From: Globobulimina sp.
Taxonomy: Eukaryota; Foraminifera; Rotaliida
Direction: 5' to 3'
NCBI GenBank assembly: GCA_003354225.1
Contig: PIVH01000213.1
Coordinates: 1-6,963 of the forward strand
Length of the DNA stretch: 6,963 nucleotides
A program made the position numbers and the translations under genes. Position 1 is the first letter of the stretch. Each line of letters starts with the position of its first letter. The notes below the pieces were generated by a model. That model saw only the letters and a list, made by a program, of their open reading frames with translations, did no database searches and was not told where the DNA came from. Positions 1 to 6,338 of the stretch are shown piece by piece.

Positions 1-117
1 GGTTTTTAATGGGTTTTTCACGTAATGTTGTTTAATATGGTCTCGATATTCATAAATATCCTCAAAATGTTTATGACATAAATGACAATGCACTGACACA
101 TAATAACTATCCTCAAA
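1..117 (-). repeat. Three-finger module, copy 4 (cut by window edge)
   Basis: The copy opens with FEDSYY and an intact finger A (CHLC ... HIKQH), followed by HYVKNPLKT before base 1. The spacing from copy 3 (145 residues) matches the other copies, so fingers B and C are expected off the left edge. Confidence 0.85.
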
Positions 118-1529
118 GTCATTGCTTTTACTTTTATTTTTATTTTTAGTTTTTCTCTTTGACATCGACGGTGATTTAACATTCTTCTTTTTCTGATTAA
201 TATGTCGTTTCTTCTTATTAATATCATGAATATTGTGATTAAAATGTGACTTCCAATGCGAACGAATATTTTTCCTTTCCCCAAACGCAGATTGACATTT
301 TATTCCATTTATAACCACATCACAATTATATGGCTTCTCTTTTGTATGCTGCGCAATGTGTGAGATAAACAAAGACGAAGTGGCGAGCAACGCCTTTTTC
401 CCATCCACCACACAGCCAAAATCGCATTGTTTCCATGCTTTTGCTGTGTCGTTGTTATAATGCTGTTCCATATGGGAACAATATCCATCATAATTGTCAA
501 AATGCACACGACATAAATGGCAATGTACTGAAAAATGAAAACTACCCTCAAACGCCACATGTTCTCCACAATGCACACTTTTCATGATTTCGGCTGGTTT
601 GTAATGGCCCTGTCTTAGATTTATATGCTTTGTATTTTCCTTTTTATTCTTACGTTTATTATAAACGACTTCCTTTGTCTTTGCTGTATTGGTGGCATTC
701 CAATGAGTTTTCCAATGTTGTTTAATATTTGGTTTATAACCTCTGGCCACGTTACATTTAATTCCATCAATGGTCACATTGCATTTATATGGGAAGTCGC
801 GAGTATGTGTAGCAATGTGGCGAACAAAAAACACGCCGACTGCTGATTGATAATCGCAGCCTAAATCGCAATGTCCCCAGGTTTTATTTGGGTCATTGTC
901 GTAATGTTGCTGTAGATCAGCTCGATATCGCTCAAAATCATCAAAATGTTGCTTGCAAATATGACAATTAACAGACATATAATAACTATCTTCAAATGCT
1001 GCATAATTGCTAGGTTTGTTGCGTTTTATTGTACGCTTGTTTTTGTTTCCATTTTTGTTTTTGTTCGGTTTGTTTTTATTTTTGTTTTTATTCTGCGTTT
1101 GGATGTTTGTTTTAAAGTGAGTTTGCCAATGTTGTTTACAGTTTGATTTATATCCTGTGACCGCTTTGCATTTAACGCCATTGCTTTTCACATTGCATTT
1201 GTATGGTTTATCGTTTGTATGCGTCGAAATGTGGCGAATGAAATGTAGGTCTTGCTGCGATTTATGATTACAGCCTAAATCGCAATGTCCCCAGGTTTTG
1301 TTGGCATCCTTCTCGTAATGTTGCCGTAAATGATTTCTATATTTGTAAATATCATCGAAATGTAGCTTACAAATATGACATTTGACTGATATGTAATAAC
1401 TATCTTCGAATGCTACATAATCGGTGCTATAATCACTATCATTTGCACTGTCACTGCTGCTCTCATTATGTATATGCCTCACATTATTTATCTTTTTCCT
1501 CTTCCTGTTTGATCGTAATCGTCTGCCAT
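1..1529 (-). CDS. C2H2 zinc-finger array protein, 3' end off the left edge, frame break near the start
   Basis: One minus-strand frame is open from 1539 to base 1 (513 codons) and leaves the window. It encodes ten C2H2-type fingers in a repeated three-finger module. With codon 1 at 1537-1539, finger ligands are at residues 54/57/70/74, 86/90/103/107, 115/124/137/141, 192/195/(D208)/212, 224/228/241/245, 253/262/275/279, 340/343/356/360, 372/376/394/398, 406/415/428/432 and 485/488/501/505. Linkers are rich in Lys, Asn and Arg, which suits nuclear location and nucleic-acid binding. The role is inferred from the fold; no specific family was recognised. The start is a problem. The best-looking ATG (1529, context AATAATGGC, reading MADDYDQTG) is in another frame and stops after 13 codons. 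A one-base change at the A5 run (1493-1497) would join it to the finger frame. The alternative is a short upstream exon with ATG at 1613 and acceptor CAG at 1537-1539. The first in-frame ATG without repair (978) would lose the first module. Confidence 0.85.
244..552 (-). repeat. Three-finger module, copy 3 (diverged)
   Basis: The opening is FEGSFH instead of FEDSYY. Finger A is intact (CX2C-X12-HX3H). Finger B keeps CX3C (CDFGC) but has 17 residues instead of 12 before the first His. Finger C keeps the CX8C-X12-HX3H pattern. It is the most diverged full copy, so probably the oldest, or under different constraint. Confidence 0.85.
703..996 (-). repeat. Three-finger module, copy 2
   Basis: This copy has the same order and spacing as copy 1, 138 residues downstream. 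Fingers B and C are intact. In finger A the first His position is Asp (GAT in place of CAT), so one zinc ligand is lost or substituted. A 29-nt stretch around the CDLGC motif is identical to copy 1 (857-885 and 1271-1299), which suggests recent duplication or gene conversion. Confidence 0.88.
1036..1092 (-). repeat. Asn-Lys low-complexity linker
   Basis: Between modules 1 and 2, residues 150-168 are almost entirely alternating Asn and Lys, encoded by AAT/AAC and AAA/AAG. This is a microsatellite-like stretch that can expand or contract in frame. It gives a flexible, strongly basic linker. A similar but less regular KRKTKNKNKSKS linker lies between modules 3 and 4. Confidence 0.75.
1117..1410 (-). 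repeat. Three-finger module, copy 1
   Basis: The copy opens with the signature FEDSYY, then finger A (CX2C-X12-HX3H), the linker NKTWGHCDLGC leading into finger B (CX3C-X12-HX3H), then KPYKCNV leading into finger C (CX8C-X12-HX3H). Finger A matches the classic spacing including the hydrophobic core (F at C+4, Y three residues before the first His). All twelve ligands are present. Confidence 0.9.
1493..1529 (-). other. Probable start of the zinc-finger gene with frame break
   Basis: The ATG at 1527-1529 has the same A-rich, GC-following context as the two starts at 2735 and 2850. Its frame runs MADDYDQTGRGKR and then TAA. The finger frame is open beside it and reads ...RKRKKINNV. One added base in the A5 run at 1493-1497 would fuse them. 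This is consistent with a homopolymer error, a real frameshift allele or programmed shifting; the sequence alone cannot decide. Confidence 0.5.
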
Positions 1530-1707
1530 TATTTAGCTGTCAGAGATATGTTTGAATATAATATTAAAAAATGAAAACAATAAAATCACCACAAAGAACG
1601 TATGGAATGTCATGTTGTTTTCGAATCGTTCATCGTTGTGTTTTTACTGTTTATGTTGCTGATGTTTCATATAACATTGCATAGATTTTTTATGGTGATA
1701 GGTTTGA
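1530..1707. other. Intergenic region between the zipper/UBA gene and the finger gene
   Basis: About 178 bases contain no convincing gene. On the minus strand it holds the 3' UTR of the zipper/UBA gene (an ATAAAA-type A-rich stretch just after its stop) and then the presumed promoter and 5' UTR of the finger gene. A 26-codon hydrophobic reading frame begins at 1613. It could be a short first exon spliced with GTGGTG or GTGATT to the CAG at 1537-1539 in the finger frame, but both donors are weak. Confidence 0.5.
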
Positions 1708-2735
1708 TTAAAATAATTTAACTTTATCGGGAGTGAAGGTGTCAATTAATTGATTAAATACAGATTGTGGGCTTTCATTGGATGCGTAGTATAATGATAT
1801 TTTATTTAAAACTTCATTTCTATCGTATCCCATCTCGAATAAACGATCTCTGATCAAATCATATTTTCCCATCACATTATTAGTATTATTATTACTTGCA
1901 ATTGGTTCTGGTTCTAATTTTAATATATTATGATTATTATCATTTGGGTGATTGTGAAGGTGGCGAGATATGTTTATTTCATTTGGTTTTATCTGTAAAA
2001 ATGTAGTTAATGTATTGTATATTTTGAGAAGGAGAATTTTTATAAATTAAAGTAACATTATTTGAGCCGATATTGTTATTCTCGAGCTCTGTTGATTGAT
2101 TTTTATGGTTTGTGCATTCGTCAAAATTAATATTCTAAATAACAAATAAAATTAATATTTAATAAACAATCATGCATAAAAATACAATAAAATGCAAGTA
2201 CTTAACATCTATTTCCATCTTCAATATATTATTTGGAGGGGTTGCTGATGTAAATACTGATGTTGTTATTTGGTGCATAGGCATATGATTGTGATCATTA
2301 TTAATTTGATCAAGCTTAAGATTTGTTATCTGCGTTAACCGTGCACTGTGACAAAAATATAAAATATATGAAAATACTGTATGTGATATTAATATTTTAT
2401 AAATTTAACTATAAGCTCATATATTGTGACTTCCATTTATTTGCTTCGTTTTCACATTCATCTCTTTCTTTTATTAATTTATTATTTTCTTTTTTTAATG
2501 CATTATTTTCCTGTTTTAACGATTTATTTAATTTCCTCTTTTTTCTGTCAGGTTCATTGTTATTGCCATTAATATTATTATGATCACGTTGCAACTGATT
2601 TAGTTTCCGTTTTTTTGAATTGGTTTTGGTTTTCTTTTTTACTGTTTTTGGTTTAAATGTCTTGGGATACATTGGCGAATCATTACTATCACTAGTACTA
2701 GATATCGATTGTTCACTCGATTCATCAGCAGCCAT
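1708..2735 (-). CDS. Leucine-zipper-like coiled-coil protein with UBA-like C-terminus (4 exons)
   Basis: Proposed exons are 2735-2410, 2345-2207, 2134-2057 and 1992-1708, giving 275 residues. The start is the ATG at 2735 (MAADESSEQ); the upstream GTG codon in frame is ignored. Residues 4-20 are acidic and Ser-rich. Residues 25-72 are basic, with two KKRKL clusters that look like nuclear localisation signals. Residues 73-115 form a zipper-like coiled coil with L73, L80, L87, C94, W101, L108 and I115 every seventh residue and Asn at several core positions. The heptad runs through the first splice junction, which supports that intron. Residues 116-220 are Asn-rich and probably disordered. Residues about 224-265 resemble a UBA domain (LFEMGYDRNEVL), a fold that usually binds ubiquitin. 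The basic region lacks the invariant Asn and Arg of a true bZIP. A nuclear adaptor or DNA-associated protein is plausible; no orthologue was recognised. Confidence 0.72.
1993..2056 (-). other. Intron 3 of the zipper/UBA gene (64 nt)
   Basis: Donor GTTACTTT, acceptor ACATTTTTACAG, phase 0, with ATTAAC upstream of the acceptor. It is the same length as intron 1. Unspliced, the frame ends at a TGA about 10 nt past the acceptor. Spliced, it opens into the 95-codon last exon carrying the UBA-like domain. Confidence 0.68.
2135..2206 (-). other. Intron 2 of the zipper/UBA gene (72 nt)
   Basis: Donor GTTAAGTA, acceptor TTGTTATTTAG, phase 0, with a TATTAAT-like element about 20 nt before the acceptor. 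Without splicing the frame meets a stop shortly after the donor. After splicing the frame continues open into exon 3. Confidence 0.7.
2346..2409 (-). other. Intron 1 of the zipper/UBA gene (64 nt)
   Basis: Donor GTTAAATT, acceptor TTTTTGTCACAG, very AT-rich, with a TATTAAT branch-like stretch. It splits a codon after its second base (TA|T, Tyr109). Reading through instead hits TAG at the donor, while splicing keeps the coiled-coil heptad in register. Confidence 0.75.
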
Positions 2736-2849
2736 TTTCACAAGAATCGTCTACTAACAACACTGAAAACCACTTTTTTTCAACACATTGCTATCAAAAA
2801 CTACAATAGTCGGTACTTCTATAATCTATATATTCATTGTAAATCAAAA
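2736..2849. promoter_or_regulatory. Divergent intergenic promoter region
   Basis: The 114 bases separate two genes read outwards, so both promoters and 5' UTRs must fit here or overlap the coding regions. A TATATATT stretch (2827-2834) lies only about 16 bases before the plus-strand ATG, so it is more likely UTR than a functional TATA box. Runs of A and T are present. No other motif was recognised. Confidence 0.55.
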
Positions 2850-4157
2850 ATGGCTGCGCCCAAAGTTGAAGAAAAGCAAGAGGTAAAAAAGGATGAATCA
2901 GAGGCAAAGGAGAAATTGATAGTAATCCCTGAAGCAGATGGTGTGTTATTGGAGCAATTAGCAAAAGAAATGTTGGAATTATACAAACACAAATGCAAAC
3001 ATACGGTAATGGCGAATGGATCTGTGACATTTTGGCCAACTCCAAATTGCAAACCTGCTCAAAATAAATTAGCCACAAACAAAATATCAATGGACAGCAT
3101 GCTTTCCAAACAAAATTGTGGCAAAGCCGCAGCATATTCGAATCCGTATGAGGCCATTATACAAACACAACAGAGTGCTCCTGTTTGTTCATTCATTACA
3201 GCCGCATTGACTGCGTGGTCGCAACACTATCCCTTCAGGTTCCGAGCTGAACACATTTGGCTCTTAATATTGCAGTCCGTGGCAGTTCACGTTGATAAAA
3301 ACGCAGAGAAATTAAGAAATAAATATGTTGAGCACGAAGGCCAAAAAGAATTAGTGGTTGATATATCGGGTCGGCCGTCGCCAAAAGAATGGATGAGCAC
3401 AATTGCAAATTTTGCCAGGCAGATTGACGAAAATACGGTGGAAGATACGTGTAAATTGTTTGACTGTGACTTCTCAACATCCACTTTGACAGAAAAGATT
3501 GCCACAAAGGTGACAATTATGGATATCTGTAAGAATTATTTTTCATATAAATGTAGGACAATGTGTGGCTTCCCGCAAATTACATTGGATGGAACTAAAA
3601 AAGATTGGATAAAATTAAAGGAAAAAACAAGCAAATTGCTACAGGAGAAAGTTGACAAAAAATTTGGTGCGCAATGGGGTGAGGCGTTGTTGCCGATATT
3701 GGACAGATTCATTGTGGCGTTTGATGGGAACATTGACTGTGTATTTTGGAATTCGATGATTAAGAGAGGTGCGAGACGCGGCAGTGGTGCACGTAGTTGG
3801 TATTCTGGATGGTTTAACATCTTTTTCCCGTTTATAACTGGGCGATGGAACAGATTTTGTGAGCCCTATGCCATGGACAGAGCGTATGTTAAACATGGCC
3901 TTGAATCGACCGGTAATGGTCCGGATACGTCAGATTTCCCAATGGGTATTGCGTCAGCACCGGTAAAATGGGATAGAAACGGAACATTAATCAAATTGAA
4001 ATTTTTAAGTGGATTTGTCGGATTTAAACAAGATGCAAAAACATTGGAGATTTGTCCGAATGTTAGTTGGTGTGTTGCTTTTTGTTTGACTGAGCAGCAA
4101 ATGCAAGAAAAGGAAGCTGCGGTGAGCAAGAAAAGGAAGAGAAGATATGGACGCTAA
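2850..4157 (+). CDS. DUF4419 domain protein
   Basis: A single uninterrupted frame encodes 435 residues, starting at the ATG at 2850 (context AAAAATGGC). The open frame extends upstream, but only from a non-ATG codon. Residues 1-30 are charged and low-complexity. The DUF4419 domain then spans about residues 100-410, with family-like blocks: FITAALTAWSQHYPFRFRAEHIWLLIL (115-141), LRNKYVEHEGQKELVV (155-170), FSTST (208-212), MDICKNYFSYKCRTMCGFPQITLDGT (224-249), LLPILDRF with FW at 299-300, and YSGWFNIFFPF (318-328). DUF4419 proteins are widespread in fungi, amoebae and other protists; I know of no established biochemical function. The C-terminus ends in KKRKRRYGR, a likely nuclear localisation signal or basic tail. 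No signal peptide or membrane segment is seen. It is divergent from the zipper/UBA gene and convergent with the oxygenase gene. Confidence 0.9.
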   Translation: MAAPKVEEKQEVKKDESEAKEKLIVIPEADGVLLEQLAKEMLELYKHKCKHTVMANGSVTFWPTPNCKPAQNKLATNKISMDSMLSKQNCGKAAAYSNPYEAIIQTQQSAPVCSFITAALTAWSQHYPFRFRAEHIWLLILQSVAVHVDKNAEKLRNKYVEHEGQKELVVDISGRPSPKEWMSTIANFARQIDENTVEDTCKLFDCDFSTSTLTEKIATKVTIMDICKNYFSYKCRTMCGFPQITLDGTKKDWIKLKEKTSKLLQEKVDKKFGAQWGEALLPILDRFIVAFDGNIDCVFWNSMIKRGARRGSGARSWYSGWFNIFFPFITGRWNRFCEPYAMDRAYVKHGLESTGNGPDTSDFPMGIASAPVKWDRNGTLIKLKFLSGFVGFKQDAKTLEICPNVSWCVAFCLTEQQMQEKEAAVSKKRKRRYGR

Positions 4158-4198
4158 TTAATTTTGTGTTTTTTTAATTATTAAATTGCTATTTAGAG
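4158..4198. terminator. Convergent 3' ends, 41-bp gap
   Basis: The stop of the DUF4419 gene and the stop of the minus-strand oxygenase gene are only 41 bases apart. The gap is almost all A and T (a T7 run and AATTATTAAATT), suitable for polyadenylation in either direction. The two 3' UTRs must overlap or be extremely short. Confidence 0.45.
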
Positions 4199-5467
4199 TT
4201 AATCACATTTGCCAAAATCTGCTCGTCGCGCTGCTTGAATTAAGTTATCTTTATTGTTTCGAATTTCGTCACCAAATTCATATCTTTGTCTTCGATAATT
4301 GTCAACTTTGTTTTTAATATATTTCATATCGCCACAAACAAACAATTTAATGGTGTCACTCACATCTCTGTCAACACAAATATTTAACTTTCTGCACAAA
4401 TAACTCACAATAAACATTATTTTATATTGGAAATTGACTGTAACATTTTCTGTGGTATAATTACTATTTTCCTTCAGAAAAAAGCCCAAAAGTTTCCTTG
4501 TTCCAAATACTTTATTCCCATTTTTGTCATGATACATATTATGCGCTTTGGGCTGGCCATGGATATCAACATTCATTTCGTTTACTTTATGTAAATACGG
4601 CTCTTTATTCGTGAAAAACACCGTCATGTTATCCTTTATTGCAACCTCCGTATCACTGCTACTTACACGCCATTTATATGTTGGATCATGAAATGATAAG
4701 TTGCCGCCGACGATATTCGAAGAAATATCAAAATAATATAAGGCTACACCGTAAATATTTTCTTCTTCAAATCCTTCAGAATGAAAATTGCCACCACCAT
4801 AACTACTATTTATTCCATCTAAAAATTGATAATCACTCATTTTGATTATAACATTGTATTCGACGACATCGCCACCAACATCTTCATGAACAATGTCATA
4901 ATCAGATAGATGTGGCTCCAATTTATCATTTGCACTTTTCCCCCTTTCTGGATATTTGATTAATGTCTTTTTAATATTTGGCGAAAGTGTGTTAAATATT
5001 TGTTCAATAACATTATATAAAGGATTATTGTTAAAACGCGGTAAATCAACAATATCACTTACAATCTCATATTTTTTTGTTTTTTTGTTTAATCGAAAAA
5101 CGGTTGGGATCCATGGATGTATTTCATCCGAAATATTGTTGTCATCACTTGTTGGATGCGCTATGGTGCCGACATTATGCGGTTCGATAATATCTTGAAT
5201 CTGCACGTTGTTTAAAGTCATTTTGTTCGATAAATCACAATTGCGGTAATCTAATTTATTTTTATTCTCTATTAATGGTTTACATTCACATATTAATCTG
5301 TTTTTTAATGCATTTGGGATTAACGAATCTGAGTACTCTCCGATATAAACTGGCCATCCACCCCAATACGTAGGGGAACCGACATGTCGCTCATATTTGA
5401 TGCCAATTTGATCCACATCGCCGTCATCGCGTTCACTTGGCTTCAACCATGCAAACAATTGTTTCAT
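4199..5467 (-). CDS. DUF4246-like 2-oxoglutarate/Fe(II) oxygenase
   Basis: One uninterrupted 422-residue frame starts at ATG 5467. The central part matches the DUF4246 pattern: HPWIPTVF (117-124), a segment on the initial helix (YNVIEQIF, 151-158), then NVIIKMSDYQF (205-215), GGGNFHSEGFEEENIYGVALYYFD (224-247) and NLSFHDP (256-262). The metal ligands of a double-stranded beta-helix oxygenase can be assigned as H229, E231 (HxE) and H293 (FFTNKEPYLHKV). R324 (GTRKLLGFFL) is the expected 2-oxoglutarate-binding residue. Such enzymes couple 2OG decarboxylation to substrate oxidation; the substrate here is unknown. The Fe(II)/2OG reading of DUF4246 is inferred from motif positions. The protein is somewhat short for the family, with a divergent N-terminus (residues 1-110). 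There is no signal peptide, so it is probably cytosolic or nuclear. Confidence 0.8.
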   Translation of the reverse strand: MKQLFAWLKPSERDDGDVDQIGIKYERHVGSPTYWGGWPVYIGEYSDSLIPNALKNRLICECKPLIENKNKLDYRNCDLSNKMTLNNVQIQDIIEPHNVGTIAHPTSDDNNISDEIHPWIPTVFRLNKKTKKYEIVSDIVDLPRFNNNPLYNVIEQIFNTLSPNIKKTLIKYPERGKSANDKLEPHLSDYDIVHEDVGGDVVEYNVIIKMSDYQFLDGINSSYGGGNFHSEGFEEENIYGVALYYFDISSNIVGGNLSFHDPTYKWRVSSSDTEVAIKDNMTVFFTNKEPYLHKVNEMNVDIHGQPKAHNMYHDKNGNKVFGTRKLLGFFLKENSNYTTENVTVNFQYKIMFIVSYLCRKLNICVDRDVSDTIKLFVCGDMKYIKNKVDNYRRQRYEFGDEIRNNKDNLIQAARRADFGKCD

Positions 5468-5558
5468 ATTTTTTTTGTTGCTAATCTTTAAAGTTTAAGA
5501 AACATAAATCAGTGAATGATAAAGGTATAAATTAATATTTTTAATAGACACAAAACAA
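5468..5558 (-). promoter_or_regulatory. Intergenic region upstream of the oxygenase gene
   Basis: The 91 bases between the stop of the ART-like gene and the oxygenase start must hold the first gene's 3' UTR and the second's promoter. It is AT-rich with a TATTAAAAATATT stretch on the minus strand and an A8 run directly before the ATG. No defined factor site was recognised. Confidence 0.4.
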
Positions 5559-6338
5559 TCAATCAAGTTCCAAGCCATCGAAATGATGTACTCTTCTTTT
5601 ATTAATTTGCAAAATATCCTGTTCCAACATCTTATAATGTTTAGTAATATCAAACTCCTCTTCCAAGCCGGCAGCTCGCGCCAAAGTAGCAAATAGGTCA
5701 GATACCACACCTGATTTAGCGAAGACACTATCTTTAATAAAATTAGCAAAGTATTTGTTTTGCAAAAATTGTCCAAGATCAAAACCTAAACTCTTATCCC
5801 ATAAATCTATGCCAAAATGAGTCATTCCAATATCAAATCCTCTTTCATCAAATTTTGCGTAATAATGTTCCCGCACAAATCTTTCCACTTCGCCAACATA
5901 TTCTGGATGAACCATAAAATGTATATCCAACTTACTGTCCCTATTTCCATCAATAAATGACAATATTGACTCAAACACTGGCTTTTCAGTCACAATGTCA
6001 TGAACCTGTTCATATGTAAAATTATATCGTAAATGTTCTGTATTTGGGAATATTGCCATCAAAGCATCCAATTTGATCAAACCATTGTCGTCTTTAAAAA
6101 ATAAATCTAACATTTTATGTTTTGGCTTACTATTAAAAAAAATAATTAATTTTATCTTTTTACAATGCGAATCCATCAAATCGAGAATATATTGCGGACA
6201 CGATTTAAATTCACGTATATGTTTTCTATTTAAATTTGAAATATTTTTTCTATATCTCCAAAATTGATGAGATAACAACCGATAAACTATCTGTGTTTCA
6301 AATGGTGTGCTGGGAATATGCAAATTCATCAAATCCAC
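5559..6338 (-). CDS. C-terminal part of the ART-like protein in a shifted frame
   Basis: This open frame, about 259 codons ending at TGA 5559, has no ATG of its own at the left of its overlap with the ART frame (it opens with GTG; the first ATG is at about 6329). It overlaps the upstream frame by about 40 bases in the +1 register. Its early part (VYRLLSHQF ... FKSCPQYILDLMDSHCKKIKLIIFF) and the segment IFPNTEHLRYNF resemble the helical and leucine-rich tail that follows the ART-like domain in related proteins, so the two frames are most likely one gene. The rest (HPEYVGEVERFVREHYYAKFDERGF and the last 60 residues) matches nothing I recognise. It is predicted soluble, with no membrane segments. 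The joint could be a short intron (for example GTGGAT...GATAG, 52 nt, or GTATAAG...CCCAG, 82 nt), a real frameshift, or a sequencing indel. Confidence 0.65.
   Translation of the reverse strand: MDLMNLHIPSTPFETQIVYRLLSHQFWRYRKNISNLNRKHIREFKSCPQYILDLMDSHCKKIKLIIFFNSKPKHKMLDLFFKDDNGLIKLDALMAIFPNTEHLRYNFTYEQVHDIVTEKPVFESILSFIDGNRDSKLDIHFMVHPEYVGEVERFVREHYYAKFDERGFDIGMTHFGIDLWDKSLGFDLGQFLQNKYFANFIKDSVFAKSGVVSDLFATLARAAGLEEEFDITKHYKMLEQDILQINKRRVHHFDGLELD

Noticed and set aside
18-578. Two minus-strand reading frames of about 88 codons
   Set aside because: They are in a different frame from the continuous finger array and have no finger pattern; they are shadows of it.
625-1146. Two hydrophobic plus-strand reading frames rich in Phe, Ile, Val and Cys
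   Set aside because: They lie antisense to the finger array; their composition is what the reverse of Lys/Asn/His-rich codons produces.
1-1410. CRISPR array or satellite DNA as the cause of the repeats
   Set aside because: The repeats are about 400 nt, diverged at the DNA level, and preserve Cys and His codons in one frame; they are protein modules.
1533-1613. A 26-residue hydrophobic peptide that could be a small secreted or membrane protein
   Set aside because: It is in an AT-rich intergenic stretch whose T-rich composition makes hydrophobic peptides by chance; kept only as a possible short first exon.
2520-2625. Canonical bZIP transcription factor
   Set aside because: The zipper leucines are good, but the basic segment before them lacks the invariant Asn and Arg at the right spacing; called zipper-like only.
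2409-2741. A stand-alone 110-residue coiled-coil protein starting at a GTG
   Set aside because: The GTG is not a plausible start in a eukaryote, and the heptad repeat continues past the stop once the adjacent 64-nt intron is removed.
2709-2849. N-terminal extension of the DUF4419 protein by 47 residues
   Set aside because: It begins at a TTG codon, overlaps the start of the divergent gene, and looks like untranslated AT-rich sequence; the ATG at 2850 has the same context as other starts here.
5468-5782. A 95-residue minus-strand reading frame overlapping the end of the ART-like gene
   Set aside because: It overlaps the better-supported C-terminal frame out of register and shows no recognisable pattern.
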